The notes beneath the pieces were generated by a model. That model did not search any database, was not told the DNA's origin, and saw only the letters and a list, made by a program, of their open reading frames with translations. From assembly GCA_965215165.1 (NCBI GenBank), contig CBDCCX010000006.1, forward strand, positions 248,001 to 312,000: 64,000 nucleotides of DNA, given 5' to 3'. Positions within the stretch are counted from its first letter, which is position 1; each line of letters opens with the position of its first letter. Made by a program: the position numbers and the translations under genes. This stretch comes from JANQRZ01 sp965215165. Lineage in GTDB: Bacteria > Bacteroidota > Rhodothermia > Rhodothermales > JANQRZ01. Below are positions 50,289-59,190 of the stretch, piece after piece.

Positions 50289-51908
50289 TTACTTGACCTC
50301 GACCGAGAGCGCGGCCAACATGTTGACGTGGGGATCGAGGACGACGCCCAGCGGCGGGGCGTCGAGCGGGATCGACACCGTCTGGCGCTCAACGTCTACG
50401 GCGACGGTCTCGAGGCGGACGCCCTCGTCCGTCTCGATGCCGACCTCCAACGGGAACGTCCACACGCCGCCGGTCTGCCGGAGGTCGAGCGTGAGCATGC
50501 CGTCGCCCCAGCGCCACGTCACGGCGAGGTGGGGGATGCCGGGGCGCTCGGTCCACTGCGCGAAGAAGTCGCCGAGGTTCTGACCGGACGCCTCCTCCAT
50601 CGTCCGGCGGAAATCGGCCGTGGTCACGTTCTCGCCCCGGTAGCGGTCGTAGAAGGCGCGGAGGCCGTCGAAGAACGCCCCGTCGCCGACGCGGTGGCGG
50701 AGCAGGTGAAGGGTCCAGCCGCCGCGCTGGTACGAGTTCGGGTTGAGCAGGTCCGTCGGCGCGGCGTAGGCCGTGTCCACGAGCGGGCGCGTCGGCTCGG
50801 CCTCGGCGAAGGCGACGACGCGGTCGCGGTCGGCGCGCAGGCGGGCCTCCAGGGCATCGCGACCGTAGGTGAACTCGTGGTAGACGTGGGTGAGGTAGGT
50901 GGCGAAGCCCTCGCTCAGCCAGAGGTGCGGCCAGTCGCGCTCGGTGACGGCGTTGCCGAACCACTGGTGCGCGACCTCGTGGGCGATCAGGCTCTCCGAC
51001 GAGCGCGTGCCCGTGACCGAGTTCTCGTCGTAGAAGATGGCGCTCGCGTTCTCCATCCCGCCGTAGCGCGTGGTCGACTGCACGTTCGCCAGCTTGGCGA
51101 AGGGGTAGGGGCCGAGCAGCAGGTCGAACACCGCCAGCACTCGCTCGGCGCGGGCGTAGTCGAAGAACCCGGCCTCGCGGTCCTGCGGATACACCCACGA
51201 CGCCACCGGCACGCCGTCCACCTCGTCGACGTACTCGACCGCGAACCGCGCCACGCCGATGACCGCGATCTTGGTGGCGAGCGGGGCCGTCGAGGCCCAC
51301 CGCGTCAGGCGGCGGCCGTCGCCGAGGTCGGTCTCTTCTTTCAACTGCCCGTTGGCGACGACCTGGTAGGGCGAGGGCGCGGTGACGGCCCACTCGACGA
51401 GCGCCTTGTCCGAAGGGTGGTCGACCGTCGGGAGCCAGTGCCGGGCGCGGTTGGGCCAGTTGTCGCCGAAGAAGGTCCGGTCGCCGTGGCGGTTCTGGGA
51501 GATGATGAGCCCGTCGGCCGGGACGCCGGCGTAGCTCACGCGGTAGGTCCGCCGCTCGTTCGGCGCGGGGGGCACGGCGAGCGGGATCTGGAGCGCGTCC
51601 TCGGTCTGCTCGAACGCGACCGGCTCCCCGTCCTCCGTCACGCGCGCGACGGTCATTCCCGTGGCGTCGGCGTTCGGCCCGACGAGGTCGAGCACGAGCG
51701 CCGGGAGGCCGCCGGTGGTGAAGCGCACGGCGAGGTCGGCCTCGCCCTCGATCCGGTCCGAGGCGTCGGTGAGGCCGAGCCGGAACGTGTAGCGCTCGAC
51801 GTCGACGCCGGGGCGGTAGCCGGCGGGGCCGACGGGATCGGCAGGCGCGGGCTGCCCGGCGGCGGGGCCGACCAAGAGCACGAGGACAAGCAGGGAGAGG
51901 AGGCGCAT
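50289..51908 (-). CDS. M1 family metallopeptidase, secreted
   Basis: The 539-aa product has a signal peptide (MRLLSLLVLVLLVGPAAGQP), then the M1 features: GGMENASAIFY (exopeptidase loop), HEVAHQWFGNAVTERDWPHLWLSEGFATY with the HEXXH-18-E zinc site, and an N-terminal beta domain. It is shorter than PepN and lacks the C-terminal helical repeat, like many Bacteroidota aminopeptidases. ATG 51908 was chosen; the longer frame lacks a signal. Confidence 0.9.
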   Translation of the reverse strand: MRLLSLLVLVLLVGPAAGQPAPADPVGPAGYRPGVDVERYTFRLGLTDASDRIEGEADLAVRFTTGGLPALVLDLVGPNADATGMTVARVTEDGEPVAFEQTEDALQIPLAVPPAPNERRTYRVSYAGVPADGLIISQNRHGDRTFFGDNWPNRARHWLPTVDHPSDKALVEWAVTAPSPYQVVANGQLKEETDLGDGRRLTRWASTAPLATKIAVIGVARFAVEYVDEVDGVPVASWVYPQDREAGFFDYARAERVLAVFDLLLGPYPFAKLANVQSTTRYGGMENASAIFYDENSVTGTRSSESLIAHEVAHQWFGNAVTERDWPHLWLSEGFATYLTHVYHEFTYGRDALEARLRADRDRVVAFAEAEPTRPLVDTAYAAPTDLLNPNSYQRGGWTLHLLRHRVGDGAFFDGLRAFYDRYRGENVTTADFRRTMEEASGQNLGDFFAQWTERPGIPHLAVTWRWGDGMLTLDLRQTGGVWTFPLEVGIETDEGVRLETVAVDVERQTVSIPLDAPPLGVVLDPHVNMLAALSVEVK

Positions 51909-51971
51909 CGGGGAGAAGGCTGCGGGAGGAGGGAGCGTAGAATCTACTGTCGCCCTCGCACCCGGACCGAG

Positions 51972-51978
51972 TACCTTC
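51972..51978 (+). promoter_or_regulatory. putative -10 element for the PIN gene
   Basis: TACCTTC lies only 5 nt before ATG 51984, so a transcript starting about 7 nt downstream would be leaderless or nearly so. Confidence 0.3.
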
Positions 51979-51983
51979 CGTGT

Positions 51984-52457
51984 ATGAAGCCGAAGGTCTA
52001 CATCGAGACTACCATTGCCAGCTATCTGACGGCACGGCCGAGCGCGGATCTCATCGTCGCCGCCCACCAACAGCTCACCGACCGATGGTGGCAGGAGCGG
52101 CGTGGGGACTTCTACCTCTTCACCTCGCAGCCGGTGCTCGAAGAGGCAGGCCGCGGAAATGCGGAGACATCGGCGCTGCGCCTAGAATTGCTCGAGGCGC
52201 TTCCGAGTCTGGAGGTGATGGCAGCGGCGGTGGCGCTTGCGAAGGACTTGGTGAGGACCGGACCGCTGCCGGAGAAGGCAGAAGTTGACGCTCTGCATAT
52301 CGCAGTCGCCGCAACGAACCGCATGGCCTATTTGCTTACCTGGAACTGTAAGCATCTGGCAAACGCCGCGATGCGAAACAAGATCGAGCAGGTAAGTCGT
52401 ATACACGGTTACGAGCCGGTCATCATCTGCACACCGGCCGAACTAATGGAGGTGTGA
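51984..52457 (+). CDS. PIN-domain toxin, VapC-like
   Basis: The 157-aa product begins MKPKVYIETTIASYLTARPS and has VLEEAGRGNAETSALRLELLEALPSLEVM, KAEVDALHIAVAATNRMAYLLTWNCKHLANA, with acidic positions consistent with a PIN fold (E8, E in LEEA, D in VDALH). Its stop overlaps the next ORF (GTGA), which is probably its antitoxin, so the toxin precedes the antitoxin here. It lies next to a candidate leaderless promoter. Confidence 0.75.
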   Translation: MKPKVYIETTIASYLTARPSADLIVAAHQQLTDRWWQERRGDFYLFTSQPVLEEAGRGNAETSALRLELLEALPSLEVMAAAVALAKDLVRTGPLPEKAEVDALHIAVAATNRMAYLLTWNCKHLANAAMRNKIEQVSRIHGYEPVIICTPAELMEV

Positions 52458-52660
52458 CGATGTCTTGGGAAGACCCGATCGTGGAGGAGGTGCGGAAAGC
52501 GCGAGATGAGTACGCACGTCAGTTCAATTATGACCTGGACGCCATTTTCCGCGATATACAAGAGAAGCAGCAGAGGCGAAAAGAGAGGGGGCGCAAGGTC
52601 GTACGTCTCGAGCCCAGGGAGCCGGAAGCGCGCCGCGACGAGACAGCAGCCAGGTCGTAA
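52454..52660 (+). CDS. putative antitoxin downstream of the PIN gene
   Basis: The 68-aa product (GTG 52454; ATG 52460 also possible) reads MSWEDPIVEEVRKARDEYAR, then FNYDLDAIFRDIQEKQQRRK and a basic Arg/Glu-rich tail. This helical, charged form is typical of small proteins paired with PIN toxins. The 4-nt overlap with the toxin indicates translational coupling. Confidence 0.65.
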   Translation: MTMSWEDPIVEEVRKARDEYARQFNYDLDAIFRDIQEKQQRRKERGRKVVRLEPREPEARRDETAARS

Positions 52661-52772
52661 GCCCCCGTGTTTCCTTTTCAGCAGGAAGCGGCTGTGGGAG
52701 ATTCCGGGAAAGGGCAGGCCCGCTCGCCCGGTCGAGGCAAGGGGCCGGTCTACGAGAGCGTTACGGCAGGCG

Positions 52773-52779
52773 TATCTTG
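52773..52779 (+). promoter_or_regulatory. putative -10 element upstream of DUF2723 gene
   Basis: TATCTTG lies 41 nt before ATG 52820. No matching -35 seen. Confidence 0.3.
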
Positions 52780-52819
52780 ACAGCCTACTCTTGGCTTCTC
52801 TCGGACACGCCCGACCTGC

Positions 52820-55702
52820 ATGAAAGGCCCCACCCTGGACCGGCTCGTCGCAGCCGGCGTCTTCGTCGTTTCCCTCGTCCTCTACCTGATGACCGTCGCG
52901 CCGACGGCCTCGTTCTGGGACGCGGGCGAGTTCATCGCCATCGCCGACGGCCTGCAGGTGTCGCACCCGCCGGGGGCCCCGTTCTACATGCTGGTCGGGC
53001 GGCTCTTCTCGATGGTCTTGGGGCCGCTCCTCGGGCTGTTCATGGCGTCCGGCTACACCGCGCTCGCGATCAACCTGGTGAGCGTGCTGGCGAGCGCGCT
53101 GACCGTCCTGCTGACGCACCTGGTGATCGTGCGGCTCGTCCGCATCTGGCAGGGCACGCCGGCGACGTGGAACGCCGTGGACCGGCTCGCGGCGCTCGGC
53201 GGCGGCGTGGTCGGCGCGCTGACGTTTGCCGTGACCGACTCGTTCTGGTTCAACGCCGTCGAGGCCGAGGTCTACGCGATGTCGATGTTCTTCACGGCGA
53301 TCGTGGTGTGGCTCATCCTGCGGTGGCGCGAGGAGAAGCTCGCCGAGGAGGCCGCGCTGCGGGCGCAGGGGGATCACCCGTTCGGGCTGAAGTCCGACCG
53401 CTACCTGGTGCTGATCGCCTACCTGTTCGGCCTCGCCATCGGGGTCCACCTGCTCAACGTGCTGACCCTGTTCTTCATCGCGCTCGTGGTCTACTTCGCC
53501 GACTTCGAGCGCAAGGAGTGGACGACGGCCAAGCGTTGGCTCGGGATCGGGGCGGCGGGCGCGGTGGCGTCGGTGATCTTCCTGTTCATCTACCCCGGCC
53601 TGGTGCAGGGCCTGCCGAGCCTCGCCGAGAGCCTGGGCCTGACGCTCACCCTCCTCGCCGCCTTCGGCACGGCGGCGGGCGCGGTCTGGTGGACGCAGAC
53701 GCGGCGGCGGCCCGTCGGCAACCTGGTCGCGCTCTCGGTGCTGATGCTGCTCGTCGGGTACTCGACCTACGCGCTGATCTTCATCCGCTCGGCGGCCGAC
53801 CCGCCGATCGACGAGAACGACCCGGAGACCACCGAGGCCATCGTGAGCTACCTCAAGCGCGAGCAGTACGGCGCGACGCCGCTCCTGAAGGGCGCGAGCT
53901 TCGACGACGCGCGCGGCACCGTCGGGCGCGACGAGAAGCTGTTCCCGCGCCGGTGGTCGCCCGCGCCGCAGCACGCGCAGGTCTACGCCCGCTACGACTC
54001 CGACGCCGAGTTCTTCTGGCAGTACCAGGTCGGGCACATGTACCTCCGCTACTTCCTGTGGAACTTCGTCGGCAAGGCGGCCGACACGCAGGACGCGCCG
54101 TGGACGAGTGGCCTGGTGCAGACGGTCGGCACGGCGGCCGAGGCGCGGACGCCGAGCGAGCGGGCGGGCTACAACGTCTACTTCGGCCTGCCGCTGCTGC
54201 TCGGGCTGCTCGGCATGGTGTTCCACTTCCGGCAGGACTGGCGGCGGGCCTTCGCGGTCGCGGTGCTCTTCCTGATTACCGGGCTGGGGATCATCGTCTA
54301 CCTCAACCAGAACCCGATGCAGCCGCGCGAGCGGGACTACTCCTACGTGGCGAGCTTCTTCGCCTACAGCCTCTGGGTCGGCATCGGGGCGACGGGGCTG
54401 GTCTCGCTCACGGCCGGCGCGCTCGCGGACAACCGGGGCTTGCAGCGCGGGGCGGCCTGGGCCGTGGCGGCGCTCGCCCTCGTCGCGGTGCCGGGCTGGA
54501 TGGGGGTCCAGAACTACGACGACCACGACCGCTCGGGGCGCTACGTCGCGCCGGACTTCGCGTACAACATGCTCCAGAGCCTGGCTCCGAACGCGATCCT
54601 CTTCACGAACGGCGACAACGACACCTTCCCGCTGTGGTACCTCCAGGAGGTCGAGGGCGTCCGCCGCGACGTGCGCGTGGCGAACCTCTCGCTGCTCCAG
54701 ACGCCGTGGTACATCAAGCAGCTCAAGAACCAGCCGTCGCGCGAGTCGGCCCCGCTGCCGATGACCTACGCCAGCGATGCGGCCATCGACGCGCTCCAGC
54801 CGACGCAGTGGCAGCCGCGCGAGATCGAGCTGCCCGTCGGCCAGGTCTCGGCCGAGACGCGGGCCGAGTGGGGCAACCCGACCGCGCTGCCGGAGAGCCT
54901 GAGGTGGACCGTCGAGGGGCGGCGCTACGCGCCGGAGTTCAACGTGCTCTACGTCAACGACCAGGTGGTGCTGAGCATCCTGGCGGCGAATGCGCAGCAG
55001 GGCTGGGCGCGCCCGATCTACTTTGCCACGACGGCCGCGCAGGACAGCAAGGTCGACCTCGACGACTACATGCAGGCCGAGGGCCTCGCCACGCGCGTCG
55101 TCCCGATCCGCAGCGACGTGCCCGGCGGGCGCTACGTCCCCGAGGTGATCCTGGACCGGCTAGGGAAGTTCCGCCTCACCAACCTCGACGACCCCGCGGC
55201 CTACTTCGACGAGAACGTCCGCAACATGACCGACAACTACCGCTCGTCGGTCTTCGGCCCGGCCGCCGAGGCGCTCGCCGAGCAGGGCCGGACGGCCGAG
55301 GCGCGCGCGCTCTTGGAGCGCGTCGAGGCGGAGATCCCCCTGACCACGGTGCCGGCCGACTTCGTCTCGTTCTACGTGCTCGCCGAGGCGTACACCGCGC
55401 TCGGCGACCGCCAGCGCTCCGTGGCGCTGATGCAGGAGGCCGAGCCGCTTGCGCTCGACCAGCTCGAGACCGCCGGCTCGCAGCAGGCCATCGACCTCGC
55501 GGTGCAATACTACCGGACCATCCAGTCGATCTACCTCGAGAACGGGGCCTACGAGCGCGCCGCCGCCTTCAGCGGGGCCGTGGCCGAGCGGCTCGGCGAC
55601 GAGGCCTTCCGGCAGTCGGCCGAGGAGCTGCGCCGGCTCTACGAAGCGCCTCGCCGCCCGCCGCCCGCCGCCGAGGAGTCCACACCGTCGGACCAGGGCT
55701 GA
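52820..55702 (+). CDS. DUF2723 membrane glycosyltransferase-like protein
   Basis: The 960-aa product has a DUF2723 N-terminal domain with about ten TM helices: LDRLVAAGVFVVSLVLYLMT, SFWDAGEFIAIADGLQVSHPPGAPFYMLVGR with the acidic D-E motif typical of GT-C transferases, and EAEVYAMSMFFTAI. The C terminus (about 560-960) is soluble, with helical repeats (AEALAEQGRTAEARALLERVE). In Bacteroidota these proteins are linked to protein O-mannosylation, which is inference here. Confidence 0.85.
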   Translation: MKGPTLDRLVAAGVFVVSLVLYLMTVAPTASFWDAGEFIAIADGLQVSHPPGAPFYMLVGRLFSMVLGPLLGLFMASGYTALAINLVSVLASALTVLLTHLVIVRLVRIWQGTPATWNAVDRLAALGGGVVGALTFAVTDSFWFNAVEAEVYAMSMFFTAIVVWLILRWREEKLAEEAALRAQGDHPFGLKSDRYLVLIAYLFGLAIGVHLLNVLTLFFIALVVYFADFERKEWTTAKRWLGIGAAGAVASVIFLFIYPGLVQGLPSLAESLGLTLTLLAAFGTAAGAVWWTQTRRRPVGNLVALSVLMLLVGYSTYALIFIRSAADPPIDENDPETTEAIVSYLKREQYGATPLLKGASFDDARGTVGRDEKLFPRRWSPAPQHAQVYARYDSDAEFFWQYQVGHMYLRYFLWNFVGKAADTQDAPWTSGLVQTVGTAAEARTPSERAGYNVYFGLPLLLGLLGMVFHFRQDWRRAFAVAVLFLITGLGIIVYLNQNPMQPRERDYSYVASFFAYSLWVGIGATGLVSLTAGALADNRGLQRGAAWAVAALALVAVPGWMGVQNYDDHDRSGRYVAPDFAYNMLQSLAPNAILFTNGDNDTFPLWYLQEVEGVRRDVRVANLSLLQTPWYIKQLKNQPSRESAPLPMTYASDAAIDALQPTQWQPREIELPVGQVSAETRAEWGNPTALPESLRWTVEGRRYAPEFNVLYVNDQVVLSILAANAQQGWARPIYFATTAAQDSKVDLDDYMQAEGLATRVVPIRSDVPGGRYVPEVILDRLGKFRLTNLDDPAAYFDENVRNMTDNYRSSVFGPAAEALAEQGRTAEARALLERVEAEIPLTTVPADFVSFYVLAEAYTALGDRQRSVALMQEAEPLALDQLETAGSQQAIDLAVQYYRTIQSIYLENGAYERAAAFSGAVAERLGDEAFRQSAEELRRLYEAPRRPPPAAEESTPSDQG

Positions 55703-55793
55703 GGGGTTCCTCGTTTCTCGTTTCTGGTTCAGCGAGAACGACCGAGCCGAGAAATCAGATAACGAGGAACCACAAACTAGAAACCGTCTCGCC
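55703..55793. repeat. intergenic paired-arm micro-repeat, CGTTTCTGG class
   Basis: Left arm GTTCCTCGTTTCTCGTTTCT then GGTTCAGCGAG; right arm AGATAACGAGGAACCACAAA then CTAGAAACC. The arms are imperfect inverted copies. It lies between the DUF2723 stop and ATG 55794, same class as 5918. Confidence 0.6.
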
Positions 55794-56255
55794 ATGCCCT
55801 TCGCTTTCTCCGACGCTGACTTCGACCGGCTCGCCGCTGCCCTCGGCGTAGCGCCTGTGCGCGACGGCGCGCTCGTCCGGTTCGAGCTCCAGGACGCCGA
55901 GAGCGGGCGGCGGCTCGTGCTGGAAATCCAGCCGCACGTAGCCCTCCCGGCGGGCCTCACGGACGAGGAGGAGCCGCCGGCCGGCCTGGTCTCGGTCTAC
56001 GGCATGAACGCGTTCCTCCAGCTCCAGGGCTGCACCGGGTTCATCGCCTCCGAGGAGTTGGGCGAGGCCATCTTCTTCGCTCGGCAGGGCGGAGCGGTGA
56101 ACGGCCTCGTCGTGGAGCGCGGGGCCGGCTGCTCCCTCTACGCGAACGTGAACGAGCGGCTCCTCCAGACCGACTTCACCCAGCTCCCGGCCGAGGTCAT
56201 GATGAGCGCCGTCGCCCTCTCGATGAGCGAGACGCTCTTCGGAGACTTGCCGTGA
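55794..56255 (+). CDS. hypothetical protein
   Basis: The 153-aa product starts MPFAFSDADFDRLAAALGVA and contains LVLEIQPHVALPAGLTDEEE, GCTGFIASEELGEAIFFARQGG, GLVVERGAGCSLYANVN. It is a cytoplasmic alpha/beta protein with no family I can name. It is followed by a repeat element and ybeY, so may be co-transcribed with ybeY. Confidence 0.65.
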   Translation: MPFAFSDADFDRLAAALGVAPVRDGALVRFELQDAESGRRLVLEIQPHVALPAGLTDEEEPPAGLVSVYGMNAFLQLQGCTGFIASEELGEAIFFARQGGAVNGLVVERGAGCSLYANVNERLLQTDFTQLPAEVMMSAVALSMSETLFGDLP

Positions 56256-56340
56256 TTTCGAATTTCCGATTTTAGAATGCAGATTGTGGACCCTGCGATG
56301 TCAGCCAAGCTCCCCAATCCAGAATCTAGAACGCGCGGGG
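56256..56340. repeat. intergenic paired-arm micro-repeat, GATTTTAGAATG class
   Basis: Left arm TTTCGAATTTCCGATTTTAG and AATGCAGATTGTGG; right arm CCCCAATCCAGAATCTAGAA. The pairing is weaker than in other members. It covers the first in-frame ATG of ybeY (56277), which therefore is not taken as the start. Confidence 0.5.
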
Positions 56341-56348
56341 AGGTGTGC

Positions 56349-56777
56349 GTGGATCTCGCCCATCCGTCCCGGAGGCTCGACGCCGACGCGCTCGAAGCGC
56401 TCATCCGCCGCGTCGTGCGGGCCGAAGCGTTTCAGGTTCGCTCGCTCGGCATCGTGCTCGCCGACCGGGCGACGGTCCACCGCTTGAACCGCGAGTTCCT
56501 CGGCCACGACTACCCGACCGACGTGCTGTCGTTCTGCCTCGACGAGGAGGCGCTCGACGCGCGGGAGGTCGATGGGGAAGTCTATGTGGACCTCGACATG
56601 GCCGCCGAGCGCGCCCCCGAGTTCGGGACCTCCGCCGAGGACGAGGCGCGGCGCTACGTCGTCCACGGCGTCCTCCACCTGATGGGTTACGACGACGCCA
56701 CCGACGCCGAGCGCGCGGCAATGCGTGCCCGCGAAGACGAGTATCTGGGGATGGCGAGCAGGGAGGGAAGGGAATAA
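56349..56777 (+). CDS. ybeY: endoribonuclease YbeY
   Basis: YbeY is a zinc metal-dependent RNase in 16S 3'-end maturation and quality control. The 142-aa product has DYPTDVLSFCLDEEALD and the zinc motif HGVLHLMGYDDATDAERAAM: two His plus Asp where many homologues have a third His. Asp or Lys is seen at this position in some Bacteroidota, so this may be a lineage trait. GTG 56349 was chosen because GGGGAGG precedes it by about 5 nt; GTG 56343 is also possible. Confidence 0.88.
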   Translation: MDLAHPSRRLDADALEALIRRVVRAEAFQVRSLGIVLADRATVHRLNREFLGHDYPTDVLSFCLDEEALDAREVDGEVYVDLDMAAERAPEFGTSAEDEARRYVVHGVLHLMGYDDATDAERAAMRAREDEYLGMASREGRE

Positions 56778-56850
56778 ACCGGGAAAGTTGACCCTCGCCG
56801 CCGCGCTGCGCGTCTAGCTTGCTGCCCACTGCCCACAACCTTCTGAAGCC

Positions 56851-58689
56851 GTGCAGCTCGTCATCGTAGAGTCGCCGACCAAGGCCGCGACGCTCGCCCA
56901 CCTCCTCGGCGACGGCTACCGGGTCCGGGCAACCGAGGGGCACATCGCCGACCTGCCGGACGACGCGCTGGGGGTGGACATCGAGGACACCTTCGAGGCG
57001 ACGTGGACGGCGGCGAAGGGCAAGCGGAACGTCCTGGCCGGGCTGCGGCGCGCGGCCGAGGGCTGCACGCGCATCGTCCTCGCCACCGACCCCGACCGCG
57101 AGGGCGAGGCCATCGCGCAGCACCTCGCCGACGCGCTCGCCCGCACAGAGGTCGCCACGGCGCGCGTCGCATTCGGCGAGGTCACGGCACCGGCCGTGCG
57201 GGCCGCGCTCAAACGCCCGCGCCCGGTCGACGCCGGGCTCGTGGCGTCGCAGCAGGCGCGCCGGGTCGTGGACCGGCTCGTCGGCTATGCCGTCAGCCCG
57301 GTGCTGCAGCGGGCCGTCGAAAGTCCCCGTCCGCTCTCGGCGGGGCGCGTGCAGACGGCGGCGCTCCGCCTGCTGTGCCAGCGCGAACAGGCCGTCGCCG
57401 ACTTCGCGCCCGGCGACCAGTGGCAGGTCGAGGCAACGATTCGGACGGCCTCGGGGGACTGCTTGACCGCGCGGCTCGCCCAGGCCCATCGCCAGACGCT
57501 GGAGGCCGACACGCTCGACGAGGGGGCGGCGTGGCACCTCGCCGAGACGGCGCAGGCCGAGGCGTTCGTGGTCCGCTCCGTGCGCGCGTCCACCGAGACC
57601 ATTCCGCCCCCGCCGCCGTTCACGACGGCCGCCTTTCTCCAGGCCGCCGGCGAGCAGCTCGGCCTCGCGCCGAGCCGGGCGATGTGGGTCGCGCAGCAGC
57701 TCTACGAAGGCGTCGAGGTGCAGGGCGACGAACGCGTCGGGCTGCTGACGTATCCGCGCACCGACGGCGTCGGCATGGCGAAATCGGCCGTCGCTGCGGC
57801 CCGCGGCACCGTGGCGCGCGACTTCGGCCCGGACTATCTCCCGCCGCGCCCGCACCGTCACACGACCGGGGCTGCTGCCGCCCACGAGGCGATTCGGCCG
57901 ACCGATTTCGGTCTCGCGCCGAAGCAAGTCCGCAAGTACCTCTCGCCGGAGCAGTACCGGGTGTACGGCCTCGTTTGGCACCGCGCCGTCGTCAGCCAAG
58001 CGGCCGCCGCCGTGCGCGTGAGGTCGACGGCCGAGATCGCCGACGCGGCGGGGCGGTTCGTCTTTCGCACCGAGGGCGTGCACTTCCGCACGCGGGGGTT
58101 TCTCCAGTTCGAGCGCACGGCTCCGGCCGGCGAGCCGCTCCCGGCGTCGACCGTGCAGGGCGAGGCCGTGACGCTCGACGCCGTGCGCCACGACCGCCGG
58201 CCGGCCGAGCCGCCGGCCCGGTACACCGAGGCGTCGCTCGTCGGTGCGATGGACGCGCACCGGCTCGGGCGGCCGAGCACCTATGCCGCCACGCTCGCCA
58301 CGCTCGCCGAGCGCGGGTACACGGTCGTGCGCGACGGCCACCTCCACCCGACCGACCTCGGCCTTCGCACCTGCGCCTTCCTCGTCCAGCGTTTCCCGTC
58401 GCTCTTCGATCTCGGCTTCACCGCCCGCCTCGAGGCGGCCCTCGACGACGTGGCGACCGGGCGGGAGGGGTACCGCCCCGTGCTGCACGCCTTCTACCAC
58501 GGCGACCTCGTCCCGGCGCTCCGGCCGCCGGCTCCGGCAGCGCGCATCGCCGAGGCGACGGCTGGCGTCGGGGCCCCGGCGGTCTGCACGCGCTGCGGTC
58601 GGCCTGTCGTGCGCCGCGACGGCCCGCACGGCGGCTTCTACGGGTGCTCCGGCTTTCCCGCGTGCCGCGAGACCCGCGCCCTGGACTAG
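56851..58689 (+). CDS. type IA DNA topoisomerase, short form
   Basis: The enzyme relaxes negative supercoils by a single-strand break. The 612-aa product has a Toprim domain (MQLVIVESPTKAATLAHLLG, ATDPDREGEAIAQHLADAL), the catalytic Tyr301 in GLLTYPRTDG, HEAIRPTDFGL, GRPSTYAATLATLAERGY, and a single C-terminal zinc ribbon (CTRCGRPVVRRDGPHGGFYGC). Standard TopA is about 700-850 aa and has several zinc ribbons, so this is a compact version and perhaps an accessory paralogue. GTG start. A TAGCTTG word at 56815 may be a -10. Confidence 0.9.
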   Translation: MQLVIVESPTKAATLAHLLGDGYRVRATEGHIADLPDDALGVDIEDTFEATWTAAKGKRNVLAGLRRAAEGCTRIVLATDPDREGEAIAQHLADALARTEVATARVAFGEVTAPAVRAALKRPRPVDAGLVASQQARRVVDRLVGYAVSPVLQRAVESPRPLSAGRVQTAALRLLCQREQAVADFAPGDQWQVEATIRTASGDCLTARLAQAHRQTLEADTLDEGAAWHLAETAQAEAFVVRSVRASTETIPPPPPFTTAAFLQAAGEQLGLAPSRAMWVAQQLYEGVEVQGDERVGLLTYPRTDGVGMAKSAVAAARGTVARDFGPDYLPPRPHRHTTGAAAAHEAIRPTDFGLAPKQVRKYLSPEQYRVYGLVWHRAVVSQAAAAVRVRSTAEIADAAGRFVFRTEGVHFRTRGFLQFERTAPAGEPLPASTVQGEAVTLDAVRHDRRPAEPPARYTEASLVGAMDAHRLGRPSTYAATLATLAERGYTVVRDGHLHPTDLGLRTCAFLVQRFPSLFDLGFTARLEAALDDVATGREGYRPVLHAFYHGDLVPALRPPAPAARIAEATAGVGAPAVCTRCGRPVVRRDGPHGGFYGCSGFPACRETRALD

Positions 58690-58750
58690 CGAGGATCGGA
58701 ATACCAGGCCCCTCAGCGTGTCGCTTTTTTCGGGCGCGCTTCGGATTTAT

Positions 58751-58780
58751 TTGACAAGCACCGCCGCCGTCTCGTATTCA
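58751..58780 (+). promoter_or_regulatory. promoter for hpf
   Basis: TTGACA (58751-58756), 18-nt spacer, TATTCA (58775-58780), 34 nt before ATG 58815. The same spacing as the tRNA-Gln promoter at 43474. Confidence 0.6.
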
Positions 58781-58814
58781 GTAGGGCCATCCCGTTCACT
58801 AGTCGAGAATCCCT

Positions 58815-59126
58815 ATGGAGACCCGCATCACCGCCCGCCGCGCCGACCTGTCCGACCGCATCCGCGCCGACCTCGAACAGTCCGTCTCCAAGCTCGGCCG
58901 CTACTACGACGGCATCCACGACGCTCACATCGTCCTCGACGAGAGCGCGGACCCGGCCGGCAAGCGGGCCGAGGTCAAGGTGAACGTGTCGCGGCGAACC
59001 CTGACGGCGACCGACGCCGCGCCGACCTACGTGGAGGCCGTGAGCGGCTGCGTGCGGCAGCTTCGTCGCCAGGTGCTCCGGTACAAGCAGAGCGTCCGCG
59101 ACACGTCGAAGGTCGTGCACCGCTAG
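58815..59126 (+). CDS. ribosome hibernation promoting factor, short form
   Basis: Hpf-type proteins bind the 30S decoding centre in slow growth and inactivate ribosomes. The 103-aa product (METRITARRADLSDRIRADL, VSKLGRYYDGIHDAHIVLDE, GKRAEVKVNVSRRTLTAT, YVEAVSGCVRQLRRQVLRYK) is the short HPF/YfiA-like form without the C-terminal dimerisation domain. It has its own TTGACA promoter. Confidence 0.9.
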   Translation: METRITARRADLSDRIRADLEQSVSKLGRYYDGIHDAHIVLDESADPAGKRAEVKVNVSRRTLTATDAAPTYVEAVSGCVRQLRRQVLRYKQSVRDTSKVVHR

Positions 59127-59190
59127 CAGCGGAGCAGGGCGGCGGTGCCTCGTGGTATTTTCAGCGGCCTTCCCCTTTCGCCCCGTCGCC

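Noticed and set aside
56277..56348. ybeY N-terminal extension from ATG 56277
   Set aside because: It would translate the repeat arm; a GTG with a good ribosome-binding site follows.
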